A stretch of 31,553 bases of DNA from Azolla pinnata (taxonomy: Eukaryota; Streptophyta; Polypodiopsida; Salviniales; Salviniaceae), in NCBI GenBank assembly GCA_037176905.1, contig JBBBWG010002059.1, positions 1 to 31,553 of the forward strand, in the 5' to 3' direction. Below are positions 11,905 through 23,070 of the stretch, piece after piece. The position numbers and the translations under genes are program-made. Positions within the stretch are counted from its first letter, which is position 1. The number at the start of each line of letters is the position of its first letter. Under the pieces are notes generated by a model. It worked only from the letters and a program-made list of their open reading frames with translations. It did not search any database and was not told where the DNA came from.

Positions 11905-12312
11905 TCGTTGTATCAACGCCTTTCTGCGGCTATCCAATTATGGCTAATAAATGGTACGGATGATGTCCGTCGTGTCTGTATCACACCCTCCGAGACTAGA
12001 AAGCCTTTGTCTAGAGTGGTCAACTCGTCTTCCTTTGAGTCACTCCTGAGACCCAAAAACGAGGGCCAATGACTTGCAAAGTCATCCTCGTCTTCATCAC
12101 TTATGGTGTACAGATTTCAATATGTACTTCCATTATTATGGTGAGGTTTAGTAATTGTGGATTATTTCGTTGATCCTCACAATACATTTTTCGCGGTTCC
12201 TTGTGCGCCAAGCGAAAACGTCGAGTACTAGGATACAATATCGCGTGCCAAAGATCGTGTGATTCTTCTAAAAGAAGTATCAGATCTTCACGAGACGACA
12301 TCCATCTTATAT
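11905..12312 (-). pseudogene. Unrecognised coding-like fragments, possibly transposon-derived
   Basis: On the - strand a frame at about 12301-12101 includes SREDLILLLEESHDLWHAIL and FRLAHKEPRKMYC. A second stretch in another frame, about 12110-11905, has an acidic start (SDEDEDDFASHWPSF) and later VSEGVIQTRRTSSVPF. Both read like protein, with mixed charge and no low complexity, but I do not recognise a family. Position inside a repeat block suggests old mobile-element coding sequence. Confidence 0.3.
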
Positions 12313-13060
12313 TTTCCTCCTTGAAATGAAATTCAAGACATCGTGGTCACTAAAAGTGTTAGCCCTTGAATATGAAGAATTGGCAAGACTATCCAAAGTT
12401 TAGCTGAATAGAGAATCAACCGTACTTAAAACGTAAAGACTCATACGCATATCGTACTAGTAGTCCATACTAGTTCGTACATAAGACACGAAAACATAAC
12501 ACACAATTGCGCAAAGTAAATTATATTTCTCTTCAATATACAATCTCTTGACCCCTATACAAGTAACCTTCATGACTTTATATATACATGATTTGTGTCT
12601 TCTCGGTCCTCCCACGAACCGATGTGTATTGACAAGTGTGTCGGTATGTATTTTTTTCGTATTGATTATTATGCAGTTTGTAATAGCACGTGTCATTACA
12701 AATTTGAGTCGTACTATCCATACTATTACAATCTTGTTGCATGTTTTTGTAATATTACATTTTATTTTGTAACTCCATGACATTACAGACAACACGATTG
12801 ACAATCCAAATATTGACATTATGGTCTTTGTCAAAGAAGAAAACGTAAAATTAGCACCAATTGCGCTGGTGCAACCGGAAAAGTCACCGAAAGAGTGATG
12901 GAGTAAGAAGAAAGCAACTAAGGAGCTGGGTTATATCATTTTACAGCTAAAAACATAATGCTCCACACCAATAATGAATGTCATGGAAGTAAAAGGAATG
13001 TTGGGCAAAATGACTAATAAAAAATACGACGACGATTGTACATTGTGAGGAGGTTAGCAC
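12313..13060. other. AT-rich spacer in the repeat block
   Basis: No gene or repeat family recognised. The overlapping open frames on both strands at 12457-12834 are Ile/Val/Thr/Cys-rich with no motif and are best explained by low stop-codon density in this sequence. Confidence 0.4.
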
Positions 13061-13090
13061 AAGATTTGTCAAGAATATAACAACCCTAGA

Positions 13091-13759
13091 GTATCGGACC
13101 CACTTGTACTAGATACATATGAGGTGTCTTTGACGACCGAAGGTGTGGAGCCAGTTCTGGAGACGGTCGCAACACCGACGCTTAAGGCCGAGAATGCACC
13201 GCTTTCACTCCCACTTCTTTAGGCTGAACCAGCACGGACGACGAATTTAGTGATTGTCGAAATAAATGACTCACCTGACAAAGAGACGAATTGGACAATA
13301 ATCGTCCCAATCAACCCTATTTCATGATTGGCTAGTGTGGCAGCAACCGGATATGCAGAGCCGACTAATCAAATAGGACCAAGTACGACATATTGTTTTA
13401 TGCTTTCTGAGTTAGACGAAATCCTCATAATGATGGAGAGAACAACGGGAAAAGTGTGTGAAATGAAGGAACATATAGAGGCTCGCATAGTGGCAAACAT
13501 CGAACGCAATGTGGCGAAACGGAAAAAACGAGTCGAAAATAGCAAGAACTCGTTACAGAAGAAGGTTGCGGTTTTGAATGCAGCCAAACATGAGCGGGAT
13601 CAGCTGCGAAGGGAAAAGGAGGAAAGAGAAGCAGAACTGGCCAAGTTACGAATGGAGTTAGAAGTCAAATGGAAGATTCGTAACGAAGTTGAACATTTCA
13701 TACTAAAGCAATGGATATCCACTCTCATCTCGTCTTTTATTCTCTTATATCTTCGTTAA
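13091..13759 (+). pseudogene. Decayed coding region ending in a coiled-coil, probably mobile-element derived
   Basis: One + strand frame has protein-like composition over about 670 bp. First comes an acidic, Pro/Thr-rich part with LTTEGVEPVLETVATPTLKA. Then comes an intact 143-codon stretch at 13328-13759. Its middle is a strong coiled coil: heptads of charged and hydrophobic residues from about 13475 to 13690, including HERDQLRREKEEREAELAKL. The frame is interrupted upstream of 13328, so it looks like the 3' end of a degraded gene. Coiled-coil ends of this kind occur in plant transposon proteins, but no family-specific motif is visible, so the class stays open. Confidence 0.4.
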
Positions 13760-13790
13760 ATCGTTCAATCTCTTATTTTGTTCTGACAGT

Positions 13791-14235
13791 TTAATTCGAA
13801 TTGATTTGGTATGATTTATTTGTCTCCATTTATAAGTTTATATAGAATAACCTAGAGATTTCTAGAATGTTCAAGAATGTTTTAAACCTAAAAGATTCTA
13901 GAATGTTCTAAAAGATTCTANNNNNNNNNNNNNNNNNNNNNNNNNNNNNNNNNNNNNNNNNNNNNNNNNNNNNNNNNNNNNNNNNNNNNNNNNNNNNNNN
14001 NNNNNNNNNNNNNNNNNNNNAGAATAACCTAGAGATTTCTAGAATGTTCAAGAATGTTTTAAACCTAAAAGATTCTAGAATGTTCTAAAAGATTCTAAAA
14101 TGTTCTAAAAAATTTCAAAGTTTTCTCTAATACAATAATCTTTATTAAAGTAGCATTTATTATTTTGCATCATGATAAGCTACTTTAATGGTTAGGTTTT
14201 GGATTTTGTAATACAAAGTCCTGGGTTTAAATCAA
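13791..14235. repeat. Diverged dispersed repeat, copy 1 (contains the assembly gap)
   Basis: Resembles 14432-14660 in order: TTGATTTGGTATGATTTA, then TCTCCATTTATAAGTTT, a TTCTAGAATGTTC-rich part, then GCTACTTTAATGGTTAGG and CCTGGGTTTAAATC. The last two elements sit about 40 nt apart, like the A and B boxes of a tRNA-derived SINE head. The CTATTTATA-type element, read on the - strand as TATAAATAGAGAC, instead recalls a promoter of the kind found in terminal repeats. Class undecided. Confidence 0.5.
13921..14020. other. Assembly gap of exactly 100 N
   Basis: A block of 100 N, the conventional length for a gap of unknown size. The 77 bases before it (13844-13920) are identical to the 77 bases after it (14021-14097), so the flanks are probably the same sequence at two unmerged contig ends. 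Confidence 0.98.
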
Positions 14236-14431
14236 GGTGAAGCATTTGTTCACGGATTAATGATGGTAGAGGCCCAAGCGGATGTTCTGTTCAAGTAGGA
14301 ACTCCGTGCCTCTGAACAAAGAGAGAGTTTGAGCAATTAAAGGAAGATATAAGAGAATAGAAGAAAAGAGGAGAGTGGGTTTATTAAAATAGTTAGATAT
14401 AGGGTAGGCTTGGGCTGAAGACTAATGTTGA

Positions 14432-14660
14432 TTTGAACTTATTTGATATGAGCTATATGTCTCTATTTATAGGTTTTTATAGATTAACATAGACCCAAAA
14501 TATTCTAGGATATTCTAAAAAGAATCAGAGTTTTCTTTATATACAAAATCATTATATAATGAAAAAGTAACTTTTATATTTGATATTATGATTGATTACC
14601 TCAATGGTTAGGCATTGCAATATATAGTACGGGAACTTAGGTTCAAGTTTAGGCGAAACA
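14432..14660. repeat. Diverged dispersed repeat, copy 2
   Basis: Second, more compact copy of the repeat at 13791-14235, in the same orientation. It keeps TCTCTATTTATAGGTTTTTA, the TATTCTAGGATATTC-type middle, and a tRNA-like end with CCTCAATGGTTAGGCATTG followed by TTAGGTTCAAG. Sequence between the copies (14236-14431) is unrelated spacer with AGAGAG runs. Confidence 0.5.
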
Positions 14661-14848
14661 CCATTATGCTAAACATCGGAAGGAGAACGTCCGACTAATG
14701 GATGAGCTTGGAAAAAAGATATACCTCGTTCTCGTTCAAGCCAATTTACAAAGAATAGTCGAAAAGTTTCGGACGAAAACTACAGTCAAGATTCAACGTA
14801 CTATGGCAATTGCACTTAAAGAATCGGGCCCAAAATGCTACTGTACTG

Positions 14849-15408
14849 CCCTAATCCTAACCCTAAAAGAGGTTTGAACAAATTATTGGAAATCCAAAGT
14901 TACCCTAATCGTAACCCTAAAAGGGGTTTGAAAAAACTTCCCCAAATCCAAAGTTGCCCTAATCCTAACCCCAAAAGAGGTTTGAAAAAACTTTCCCCAA
15001 ATCCAAAGTTGCCCTAATCCTAACCCTAAAAGAGGTTTGAAAAAACTTCCCCAAATCCAAAGTTGCCCTAATCCTAACCCTAAAAGAGGTTTGAAAAACT
15101 TCCCCAGAAAACAAGTGATTGGAAATCCAAAGTTACCCTAATCCTAGCCCTAAGAGAGGTTTGAAAAACTTCCCCAGAAAACAAATGATTGGAAATCCAA
15201 AGTTGCCCTAATCCTAACCCTAAAAGAGGTTTGAAGAAACTTCCCCAGAAAACAAATGATTGGAAATCCAAAGTTACCCTAATCCTAACCCTAAAAGAGG
15301 TTTGAAAAAACTTCCCCAATGATTGGAAATCCAAAGTTGCCCTAATCCTAACCCTAAAAGAGGTTTGAAAAAACTTCCTGAGAAAACAAATGATTGGAAA
15401 TCCAAAGT
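14849..15408. repeat. Telomere-like satellite, 54-bp then 70-bp unit, C-rich on + strand
   Basis: Nine copies start with CCCTAAT at 14849, 14903, 14957, 15012, 15066, 15136, 15206, 15277 and 15340. Spacing is 54-55 bp for the first four steps, then 70, 70, 71 and 63. The longer form carries an extra AGAAAACAAATGATTGG piece. Each unit contains CCTAACCCTAAAAGAGG, so it holds plant telomere-type CCCTAAA. The last copy ends about 70 bp before the next gene's start. Open frames through the array on both strands are repeat artefacts. Confidence 0.93.
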
Positions 15409-15474
15409 CTGTTCAAATTTCAAAAGTCTGTTTCTTTCTCGCGCCTTCTTCTTCTTCAGCTCTGCTCCTGATCC

Positions 15475-18272
15475 ATGGCTTCTGCTGCTATCACGTCGCC
15501 TTCCCTTCCTGTTCGACACTTTCCCGACCACGACGACGACGACGACGGCGTCCATGGAGAGCGCATGAAACCCCTCTCTGTTATCGGTGCTTGTGCTGAA
15601 GCATCTTCGCTCTCTCAGACCAGAAAACCACGCCGTGGATGCTGGATTTCAAGGAAGCGAGCCGCCATTGCTCTCCTGAGCTCCGCAAGTCAGGTACGAG
15701 CTTCCGCATCCTCAAAGAGATTCCCCATAGATCTCTGGAATCCTTGTTCGTTTTTATGGCTTTTCCAAACAAGCATTCCATTTTTATGGCTTTTCCAAAC
15801 CTTCCGACATCAAAGATTGTTCGATGATTGAGTCCATCAAAGATTCTGCGATCGCATGGCGTGTGGGTACACTCAGTCTCATCCTTCTAAAATGCCGTCT
15901 CTTTTCATGTCCTAGATGATCTATTCAACGAGACGAAGGGCAGGATATGCTCATAGCTACATTAATAGGGAGAATAAAAGACCTTGTGCGCAAAAGAGAT
16001 CAATGCGAGAATTGAAACCTAAGTGGAAGGCAGAAAAGAAATTGAAAATCAAGAGCCAGGAGCATGAAGGTAATACCTAAACTTATGCATGCACGCATGC
16101 ATCAAAAGCATGTAAAACCATCGATTATAGTTTACATGCCACATGTATGCATACATGTTTGTATACCAATTGGTACCTGTATGTATGCTTGTATGTATAT
16201 TTATTTAACCATTCATGATACGTAGATATGTGTATGCGCTCATATATAAGTATGAACCAGGACTAAACTCGAAACGTCCTCAAGCATCGTCGTCTGGCAA
16301 TTCCTGTAAAAGTACATGTCAGACGAGTGCAGGAAACAGTCAGCAACATGAAAATCCTTTAGCATCCTCACAAGAAAGAAGGAGATTAATCTCTCGTGGC
16401 TGTATAGATATCAAGCCGCATGTATACCACAAACCAAAGCGAGGTGGTAATATGTATACTTCAAGTCATACAGAGTCTGTTCGAGCAAAACACCATTCAG
16501 CATTGGTAAATCCAGTAGATATATCTTCGAATGTTGAAGACAGAAACTATCAGATTGAAAGTTCTCCTATTGCATCACAACAAGATATGGGCGAAACTTA
16601 CGCATCAAATTTCCCAACAGCTAAAAAGGGAAGCTTCTTTAGGGAACAGAAATCACTTGTGGGTGTGAATTCTCACAGACATGATTCATTTGAAGTGATG
16701 ACTGTGCTTCCGCTGTATGGTAATCATAGAAAGCCAAAAATTGGAGCATCTACATCCTCTAGGAAACCATTTGATTCAAGTACACGTAATTTAGCCTTTT
16801 CTCAGGATTCAGCAAATAAAATCAATCCAAGGGAGCCTGCAAAGGAAAATGTGATGATTAATGTCCGAAAACGCCCTTTTCAAGAGCTTAACAAGAACGG
16901 TGATATATTGATGGGAGGGCTCAATCCTGGTATAATCAATAAAGTGAGAGATAGAAAACAAGTTCGGGCTGTATTGTATGCTATTATTGGGTCTTCTTCT
17001 GTGATGCAAAGTGAGGTAAGGAGTGAACAAATTCAATCACAACATAGAGATTTGCATTTAAATTGTGAACAGTACAATTGGTGGTCACACAAACGATCAA
17101 AGAAAGACAATGAGAACATAGTGTGCAAAGAGGAAAGTAATTCTACTGCACCTAGTTCTAGTGTAATCTCTTGTGTGAAGAACGGACAAACTTACAAGAC
17201 AGAAAATGATCCCTATCGCAAAGTATCTGAGAATCGTAAGGCAAACTATGAGACCAAAAACGTTGCAAGGGACAAAACTCCAGTTAATGATTGTGAAGGT
17301 CAGTAAAATTCTCCCCCTCTCTTGATAGATGGACAGATGTTTCTAGATAGCCTGGATTGGCCTGAGATTGATGATGACTTGCAGGTGATGTTGCTCTATG
17401 TTGGCTGGAATTATTGCGTCTCGATATCAAAGGGAGGTTATGTGGTAACTTACATTTGCAAACAGTATTTTTCAATTGCTTGTCAGACTCTATATTAGGA
17501 AAATTATGCTTTATAAAGCCAGTATTATTGTGTTTTTTATTTTAAATTTCTTCGTTGATTCACCATGATCAACGTTTTCCAAGCTTCCATGAAGGAAAAG
17601 AGCCAAATTTTCCTTGTTACCTTTCCTTGTTATTGTGCTTAAAACTTCTTTTAAATCTCGTTTTGTATACTGAATAAAAATAGGTGGCCTATTGTTTATG
17701 GATCCTAAATTTGAAAAGTTTTTGAAGTTCGAATTTACATCAGAACAATCTGAGCTATAATCTATGAGAAATACTTCTCTATCAGTGGTCGTGTAATTTT
17801 TGTCATTTCATTATTTGTTCTTAGATTTCCGAATGCGACTTGCATCATATATACCAAAAAACCTAGCTTGATTCACATCATATCTATTTTGCACGCTTAC
17901 TTTGCCTACTTTTTTGTAGCTTTAAAACGAAGTAGAGGAAGACTTCGTAGTATTCTATTGTCCGGACTCATCGATGAGAAGTCAAATTTACATGGTGCTG
18001 AACAGCTCAAGAAGCCCATAAATTGGGATAACATCGGGAATGACTGGAATGAGATGCATAAATGGAGAGCATTTTTCTTGCATATGGATAGTGTACTATT
18101 CTCGGAGGGTCTTGGACTTGTGAGAGACTAAACTTTTTTAATCCCTTTTTATCAATTTCTTCTAAAGTACTTACTTATCGTTTCATTTTGTGGTCAAATT
18201 TTGCTGCAGGAGAACTGGCTAAATCAAGTTACCGAGATGCAATCACAAAGCCGAAAGATGAAGGGCTCTTAG
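15475..18272 (+). CDS. Unrecognised six-exon plant gene, ~593 aa, basic and Ser/Asn-rich
   Basis: Proposed exons: 15475-15693, 15916-16069, 16261-17298, 17329-17436, 17920-18119, 18210-18272, all phase-compatible. Exon 3 alone is open for 345 codons, which is strong evidence of coding in this AT-rich DNA. Exon 1 gives MASAAITSPSLPVRHFPDHD with an acidic DDDDD stretch. Exon 2 is very basic (KPKWKAEKKLKIK), a possible nuclear localisation signal. Exon 3 is Ser/Asn/Lys-rich and likely disordered. Exons 4-5 hold the most structured-looking parts, FLDSLDWPEIDDDL, RSRGRLRSILLSGLID and NWDNIGNDWNEMHKWRAFF. A nuclear role is only inferred. Uncertainties: the start could instead be the ATG at 15916; exon 3 could begin at the later in-phase acceptor at 16283; the last junction could use GAGG|GTCTTG in exon 5, which would move the stop to about 18358 and change the C-terminus. 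No family assigned. Confidence 0.62.
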
Positions 18273-18359
18273 GATCTAACGCAATCATACAAACTTTTGA
18301 ACATAATCTGTGTATATGGGAGCATTATAGAAGGGATATGAGTATTTTCGGAGCTTGAT

Positions 18360-20370
18360 AACGAGTTTCTGGTGATCCTGTTATCCACAGCCTTTCAAGT
18401 ACAGAGCTAGAAGAAACCAGTGGCTTTTCTTAGTGCACATAAATCAGATATCCCATTTAAGAGGCCTGGGTTTTCCCTTGAATCCTTCTCCCGTCTTTGT
18501 ATTGGATCTGTTTGTAGTGGTAAGCCGTGTTTTAAGGTCAGAGTCTCTCTGACTTCAGTCAAAACATCCGAGTCAAACTACTTGTCAGAACGATGCAACG
18601 ACCTTAGCAGGCACTTGTAGAAAGAATATTTTCCTCCGAGAGAACCTTGCACAGTGAGGCGGTCTGTATGAGCCAAATATGGACGACTTAATATTCAATT
18701 TAATACGGATCAATCTCCTTGGATTAGGCTCCAAATTCGAAGAGGATAGATCAGTTTGACTTGGGTATCTGCTTGTTCTGTTTTGATTTTGAAAATTTTA
18801 GCTCAAAACCATGGTTACAATGGCACATTGTGTAGTTTAAATATAATTCTGCAGATTGCTAGATCATTCAAAGATTTACTCTCTAGCGTTCATTCATAGA
18901 TCTTAAGATTTGTTTGGGTTCAGTTTTTGAACTCCTTTGACAGTTTTAGCACAATCTGATTTGGTCGCTTTTACAAGGGCTAGAGGTTGAAGTTTTCAAC
19001 TTGTCCAGAGATGTTCCTGAGTGCAAGCAACTTCTCAATGTTTATGGCAGGTACAGAATAGTTGAAGGATTCATCAATCTTTAATAAAGAAAACGTGTCC
19101 AAATTATTCCATAAGGATGGGTATAGGCTTCTCAATGTAAATTTATACCTGATCAAGCAAAGGTCATGAGAAAACTAAATCTGTGAATGAGTGAGTAGAT
19201 GTTGATTAAAGATCACATTGCTAAATTTATCCGTGATTGAAGAAGACTACAGTCCCAGGGAGATGGATCTCTACAAGGAATCTATGAGACTTCTGTGAAG
19301 GTGAATATAGTGGATAGTCACCTTCATTCACAAGGGAACGAAATTCTGCATATTAAATCGTGAAGGTACAAAATAGATAGAAGAGATTGTTAGGATATAC
19401 ATAATTAGACTTGAAAGAGGCATATGATAATGTTTAATTTGTGGGTTTTGAAGGAACTTAAACCTAAATGTGTTACCTTCAACAGATTACACAGGCTTCA
19501 GCTGTGCTCACCATATGTACTGTATGCAGATATTATCGGCATGGATAAGAAATTGGAGAGACCATACAAAACAAGGACAATTGGTGCAGATCAAACTTTG
19601 ATTGTCAGTTTCGCATGACTGGATATGTCTAAAGCTTGGTTATGATAGTGGTGTTTAGCTGATAGGTAAATGAATAATCACATGATGAGATAGATGAGAG
19701 TTTCTTCAGCAAGAAGTCCATGGGATATATATTCATATATATAAATATATATATATATATATATCTGATGTTATATTAAGGTCAGTTTGAGAATGGATGA
19801 ATAGAGAGCATCTCTGTGGGTTGTTTAACTGAAGCGATATCCGTGATCAGTTTATAAGTTTGTGCACAGGTTTTACTTCAAGCATTATAATGTCATTGAT
19901 CAGTTTACAAGTTTGTGGGCAGTTTTACAAGCAGAATGTCTGTAAAAACTTGCGGTAAAAAAAGGCAGCTACCCAGGTGATGTTGCATCTGCATGGAATC
20001 GGAAGCACATCACATATATGTAAGGTATGCGATTTGGGGGCGTGCAATGATTCGAGATTCGGAAGGCTTGTGGTGGAATCGAGCAGCAGAAGGAGAGCGT
20101 CTGACAGGTACCAGTAGTATTATTATTATTATAAGGCGATGCTGATGTTGTTGCTGCATTAAAAGGGGGCGGTGTGTGCGATCAGGGCAAAAAAGAAAAG
20201 CTGCAAAAGGCGACATATGTAAGAAAGTTGGGAAGAGGATGTGTACAATAGACACAAATGCGCCATTGGGGTAAAGTCACAGAGAGCATTCAGAATCTGC
20301 ATGTGTGGTATGTATGGGAGATCAGCTTGGCAATTTCGATTATGAAGAGGGGTAACTGGTTGAGGATCTG
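18360..20370. other. 3' flank and spacer after the unknown gene
   Basis: Contains a 66-codon frame at 18420-18620 and a 64-codon frame at 19424-19618 with no clear family. A short LINE-like peptide lies at 19405-19434 (see findings). Some of this may be 3' UTR of the gene ending near 18272. No RNA gene recognised. Confidence 0.4.
19725..19764. repeat. AT dinucleotide microsatellite
   Basis: Uninterrupted TA repeat core at 19743-19764, with degenerate ATAT sequence before it. Confidence 0.9.
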
Positions 20371-23003
20371 ATTGGAGGTGTTGGGTGGTGATGATGATGA
20401 TGGTGATGGTTTGATCCTCTCTTTCTTCAGTATGTACTACTGGCCGGCATCATTCAAAGTTCAGGGTGTAGAGTGTACTTAAGGAAGGCAAAGGCAAAGA
20501 GAATCATTGCATTCTCTGATCCCTCACGAAATGTTTGACCTGATTTATTACTGCACATATGTCTGAATATCTCAGCTTCTTTCTAGGGAGGCACTCACTC
20601 CCTTCCATCCTTCAGAGAAGTAAAATGGAAAAAACAAGCTGAAAGAAAAAAGGAGACACATCCATAATTCCTTACAAGATGGAGGTATTGCTGTTTTTTT
20701 CATCTCCTGATCTACATACCTCTGTTCTTTAATTCTGTTGCTGTACTTGATTTTTTCTTCCTCTTTTTTACTGCAAAATGATGATGATGATGATGATGAT
20801 GATAGCAGTACTTCGCAAAGGTCAAGCATCCTTTGAGTTACCATGTAGACTGAATTGTATATTGTGTGTATATATACTGCATAAACATATACTAACAATT
20901 GTGAAAATTATGGCATTGATGATCCATGTTTGTATATACATATACATATATATATATATAGAAAGAGACATGCTTTGATCATCCTTGTTTTTGCCTCTGC
21001 TAAAACAGGAATCACAAGCAGAAAACATGTTCCTGTCTCCAAATTTTACCATCCCTTCTTCTTTTTCTTCTTGTGAATCATCAGATTCTTATAAGATCGA
21101 CAGCTTCTTCTTGCAGGATGAGCTGATCACTCACTCAGTTACTGTTCCTCTAGAGGCTGTGCCGACTTTCCCTCTCACGATCATCAATGCATCTTGTTGC
21201 AGTTGATGGGCCTGTCGACATGTTATACATGTGCCATGATGAATGTCGCGAAAGCCGATCGAGCGTGAATCATCTATCAACAGTTTGTGTAACTCGTGAT
21301 CAGCCGAATATATTGTTATGATTGCCCATCATCGTCACCAGATCAACGTTCCAACGTTAGATGTTCTAATTTACGTATGTATTCAACTGTTTGTCGATTT
21401 CTCGTGCGATACGAGCATCTTTACTGCTCATTGGCGACCTTGTGGCATGGCGGTTGCGCATGAGTATACGTGTTTAATGCATGCGCATTGAAATACATGA
21501 GACGGTTCATCCTTCGAATTCAAGGATCAGATGCAAGAATACATGTTCGATCACAGGCCTAGTGATGCAGGTTTAACCAATTTTCAGATTTGCGAATATG
21601 ACGCGTATTATAACAGCTTGATTAATTTGAACAAATAAGCTGTGCAGATTGCAGCTTGCCTGGATCGGCCAATTGTATTTTATGGGTTTAGACATTCAAT
21701 GCGTAATTACGACATAAGAACATGGATGCCTACCGTATTAATCTGAGCATAATCACATCTTCCATATGCATGTATGTTGGGTATATATATGTATATATTT
21801 GTGTGCGTGTTGTGTATACATACAATTTGTTAATCTTGCAGCTGATCATATCATGGCACATTGTACAAATCGAAACAGATGGCGTATTGTACAATCTTTG
21901 TTGTGCGCAAAAAATTATAAAAGAAAAGGCGTAGCAAATTTCTTAATTACATTTTAAGGCCTACTAAATTAGTGCCTACTTTTATATTCGAACCAAAAAC
22001 TAGCGCCCAATTCAATGATTAAGACCAAATTAATTAGATTCCGAAATTATTAACTTCTGTTAATCGAATACAGCTAGGGGATCGAGCAGTAAACAGTGGT
22101 AGGAAGTAGGAAGCAATCCGTAAATAGCAGTAGGAAGATTATGAATCAAGGAACATGAAAAAGAGAACAGATGGAAGCAATTAGTAAGAGAAGGATAGAA
22201 TCGATTGGCAAGAAGCGATTAGGAATCAATCTATTAGCATTAGAACTAAGCGTTAATTTATAATTTCTAATTTTAGTAAGAGTAATTAATAAATTTATTA
22301 GGAATTTTTTTGGTAAATTTCCCTATATATACATATTCAGAGCTGAGCGGAATTCATTGATAGACCAATCATTATGTGTTTAGGGTTAAATTATGTAATT
22401 TCACGAGGCATAATTAATCATGTGGATGGAAAACAAATCTAGTGGGGCCGTGCCCTAATTTCGGAATAGATTTAGTGGCGCAATGCATCAGCAACAGAAT
22501 GGGATTACGTGATGATTTAGCAATAGTTGTACTTGGATTAATGTCATCAAATTAGAGATACATGATTGCATCATGTGGGATCATGATTAACATATATGTG
22601 GCAGTACTAATGGCCAGCTACTCGATCTTTCTTGAATCTGCTGCCCCTAATCACTATTATATAGTCCATCAAGCTGGTCATTTGATATAGTTGTAACTGA
22701 TTAATTGATTAATTGGTGATCTTCTCTATAGACCCGGGAATTAACGGTGTATATTCATATATAGAATGATATAGTTAGCTCAATTCATAGGTGGAAATCA
22801 GTAGTTAATCTATCAGCTGATTGGATAACTCCCCATACTTTTATGATCAATATGCGCCTTGTGCATTTCATTCTTAATCTTCTTCTTCTTATTTTCGTAA
22901 GAGAATGTCAAATCGCTGGAGACTTGCATGTACGTTACAGGATGTATAGAGGTCGAGCTACTATAAATTATGTTACAAATTAGGGTTTAAGACCTTGATA
23001 ATT

Positions 23004-23070
23004 GTAACCAAATCAGTTTTGCTTGATATAAATATGCGAATCTTGATAATTATCAAACTGATCTGGTTAC
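23004..23070. repeat. Short inverted repeat, 16-bp stem, 35-nt loop
   Basis: The left arm GTAACCAAATCAGTTT (23004-23019) pairs with the right arm AAACTGATCTGGTTAC (23055-23070), 15 of 16 positions. It does not match any microRNA I can recall and the stem is shorter than most plant precursors. It could be a small foldback repeat. Confidence 0.6.

Noticed and set aside
12457-12834. 125-codon frame on the - strand
   Set aside because: Ile/Val/Thr/Cys-rich, with open frames on the opposite strand over the same bases, no domain or repeat signature; typical of AT-rich DNA with few stops.
14835-15555. Open frames on both strands through the telomere-like array
   Set aside because: Peptides are periodic copies of the satellite unit (for example PNPKRGLKKL), so they reflect the repeat, not coding selection.
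18387-18410. TATCCACAGCCTTTCAAG resembling miR396
   Set aside because: Missing bases in the core and no complementary arm nearby; it also looks like a splice acceptor (TTATCCACAG).
20985-21206. 73-codon frame preceded by a plausible splice acceptor
   Set aside because: Could be a terminal exon, but no matching upstream exon or family motif was found, so it is not called a gene.
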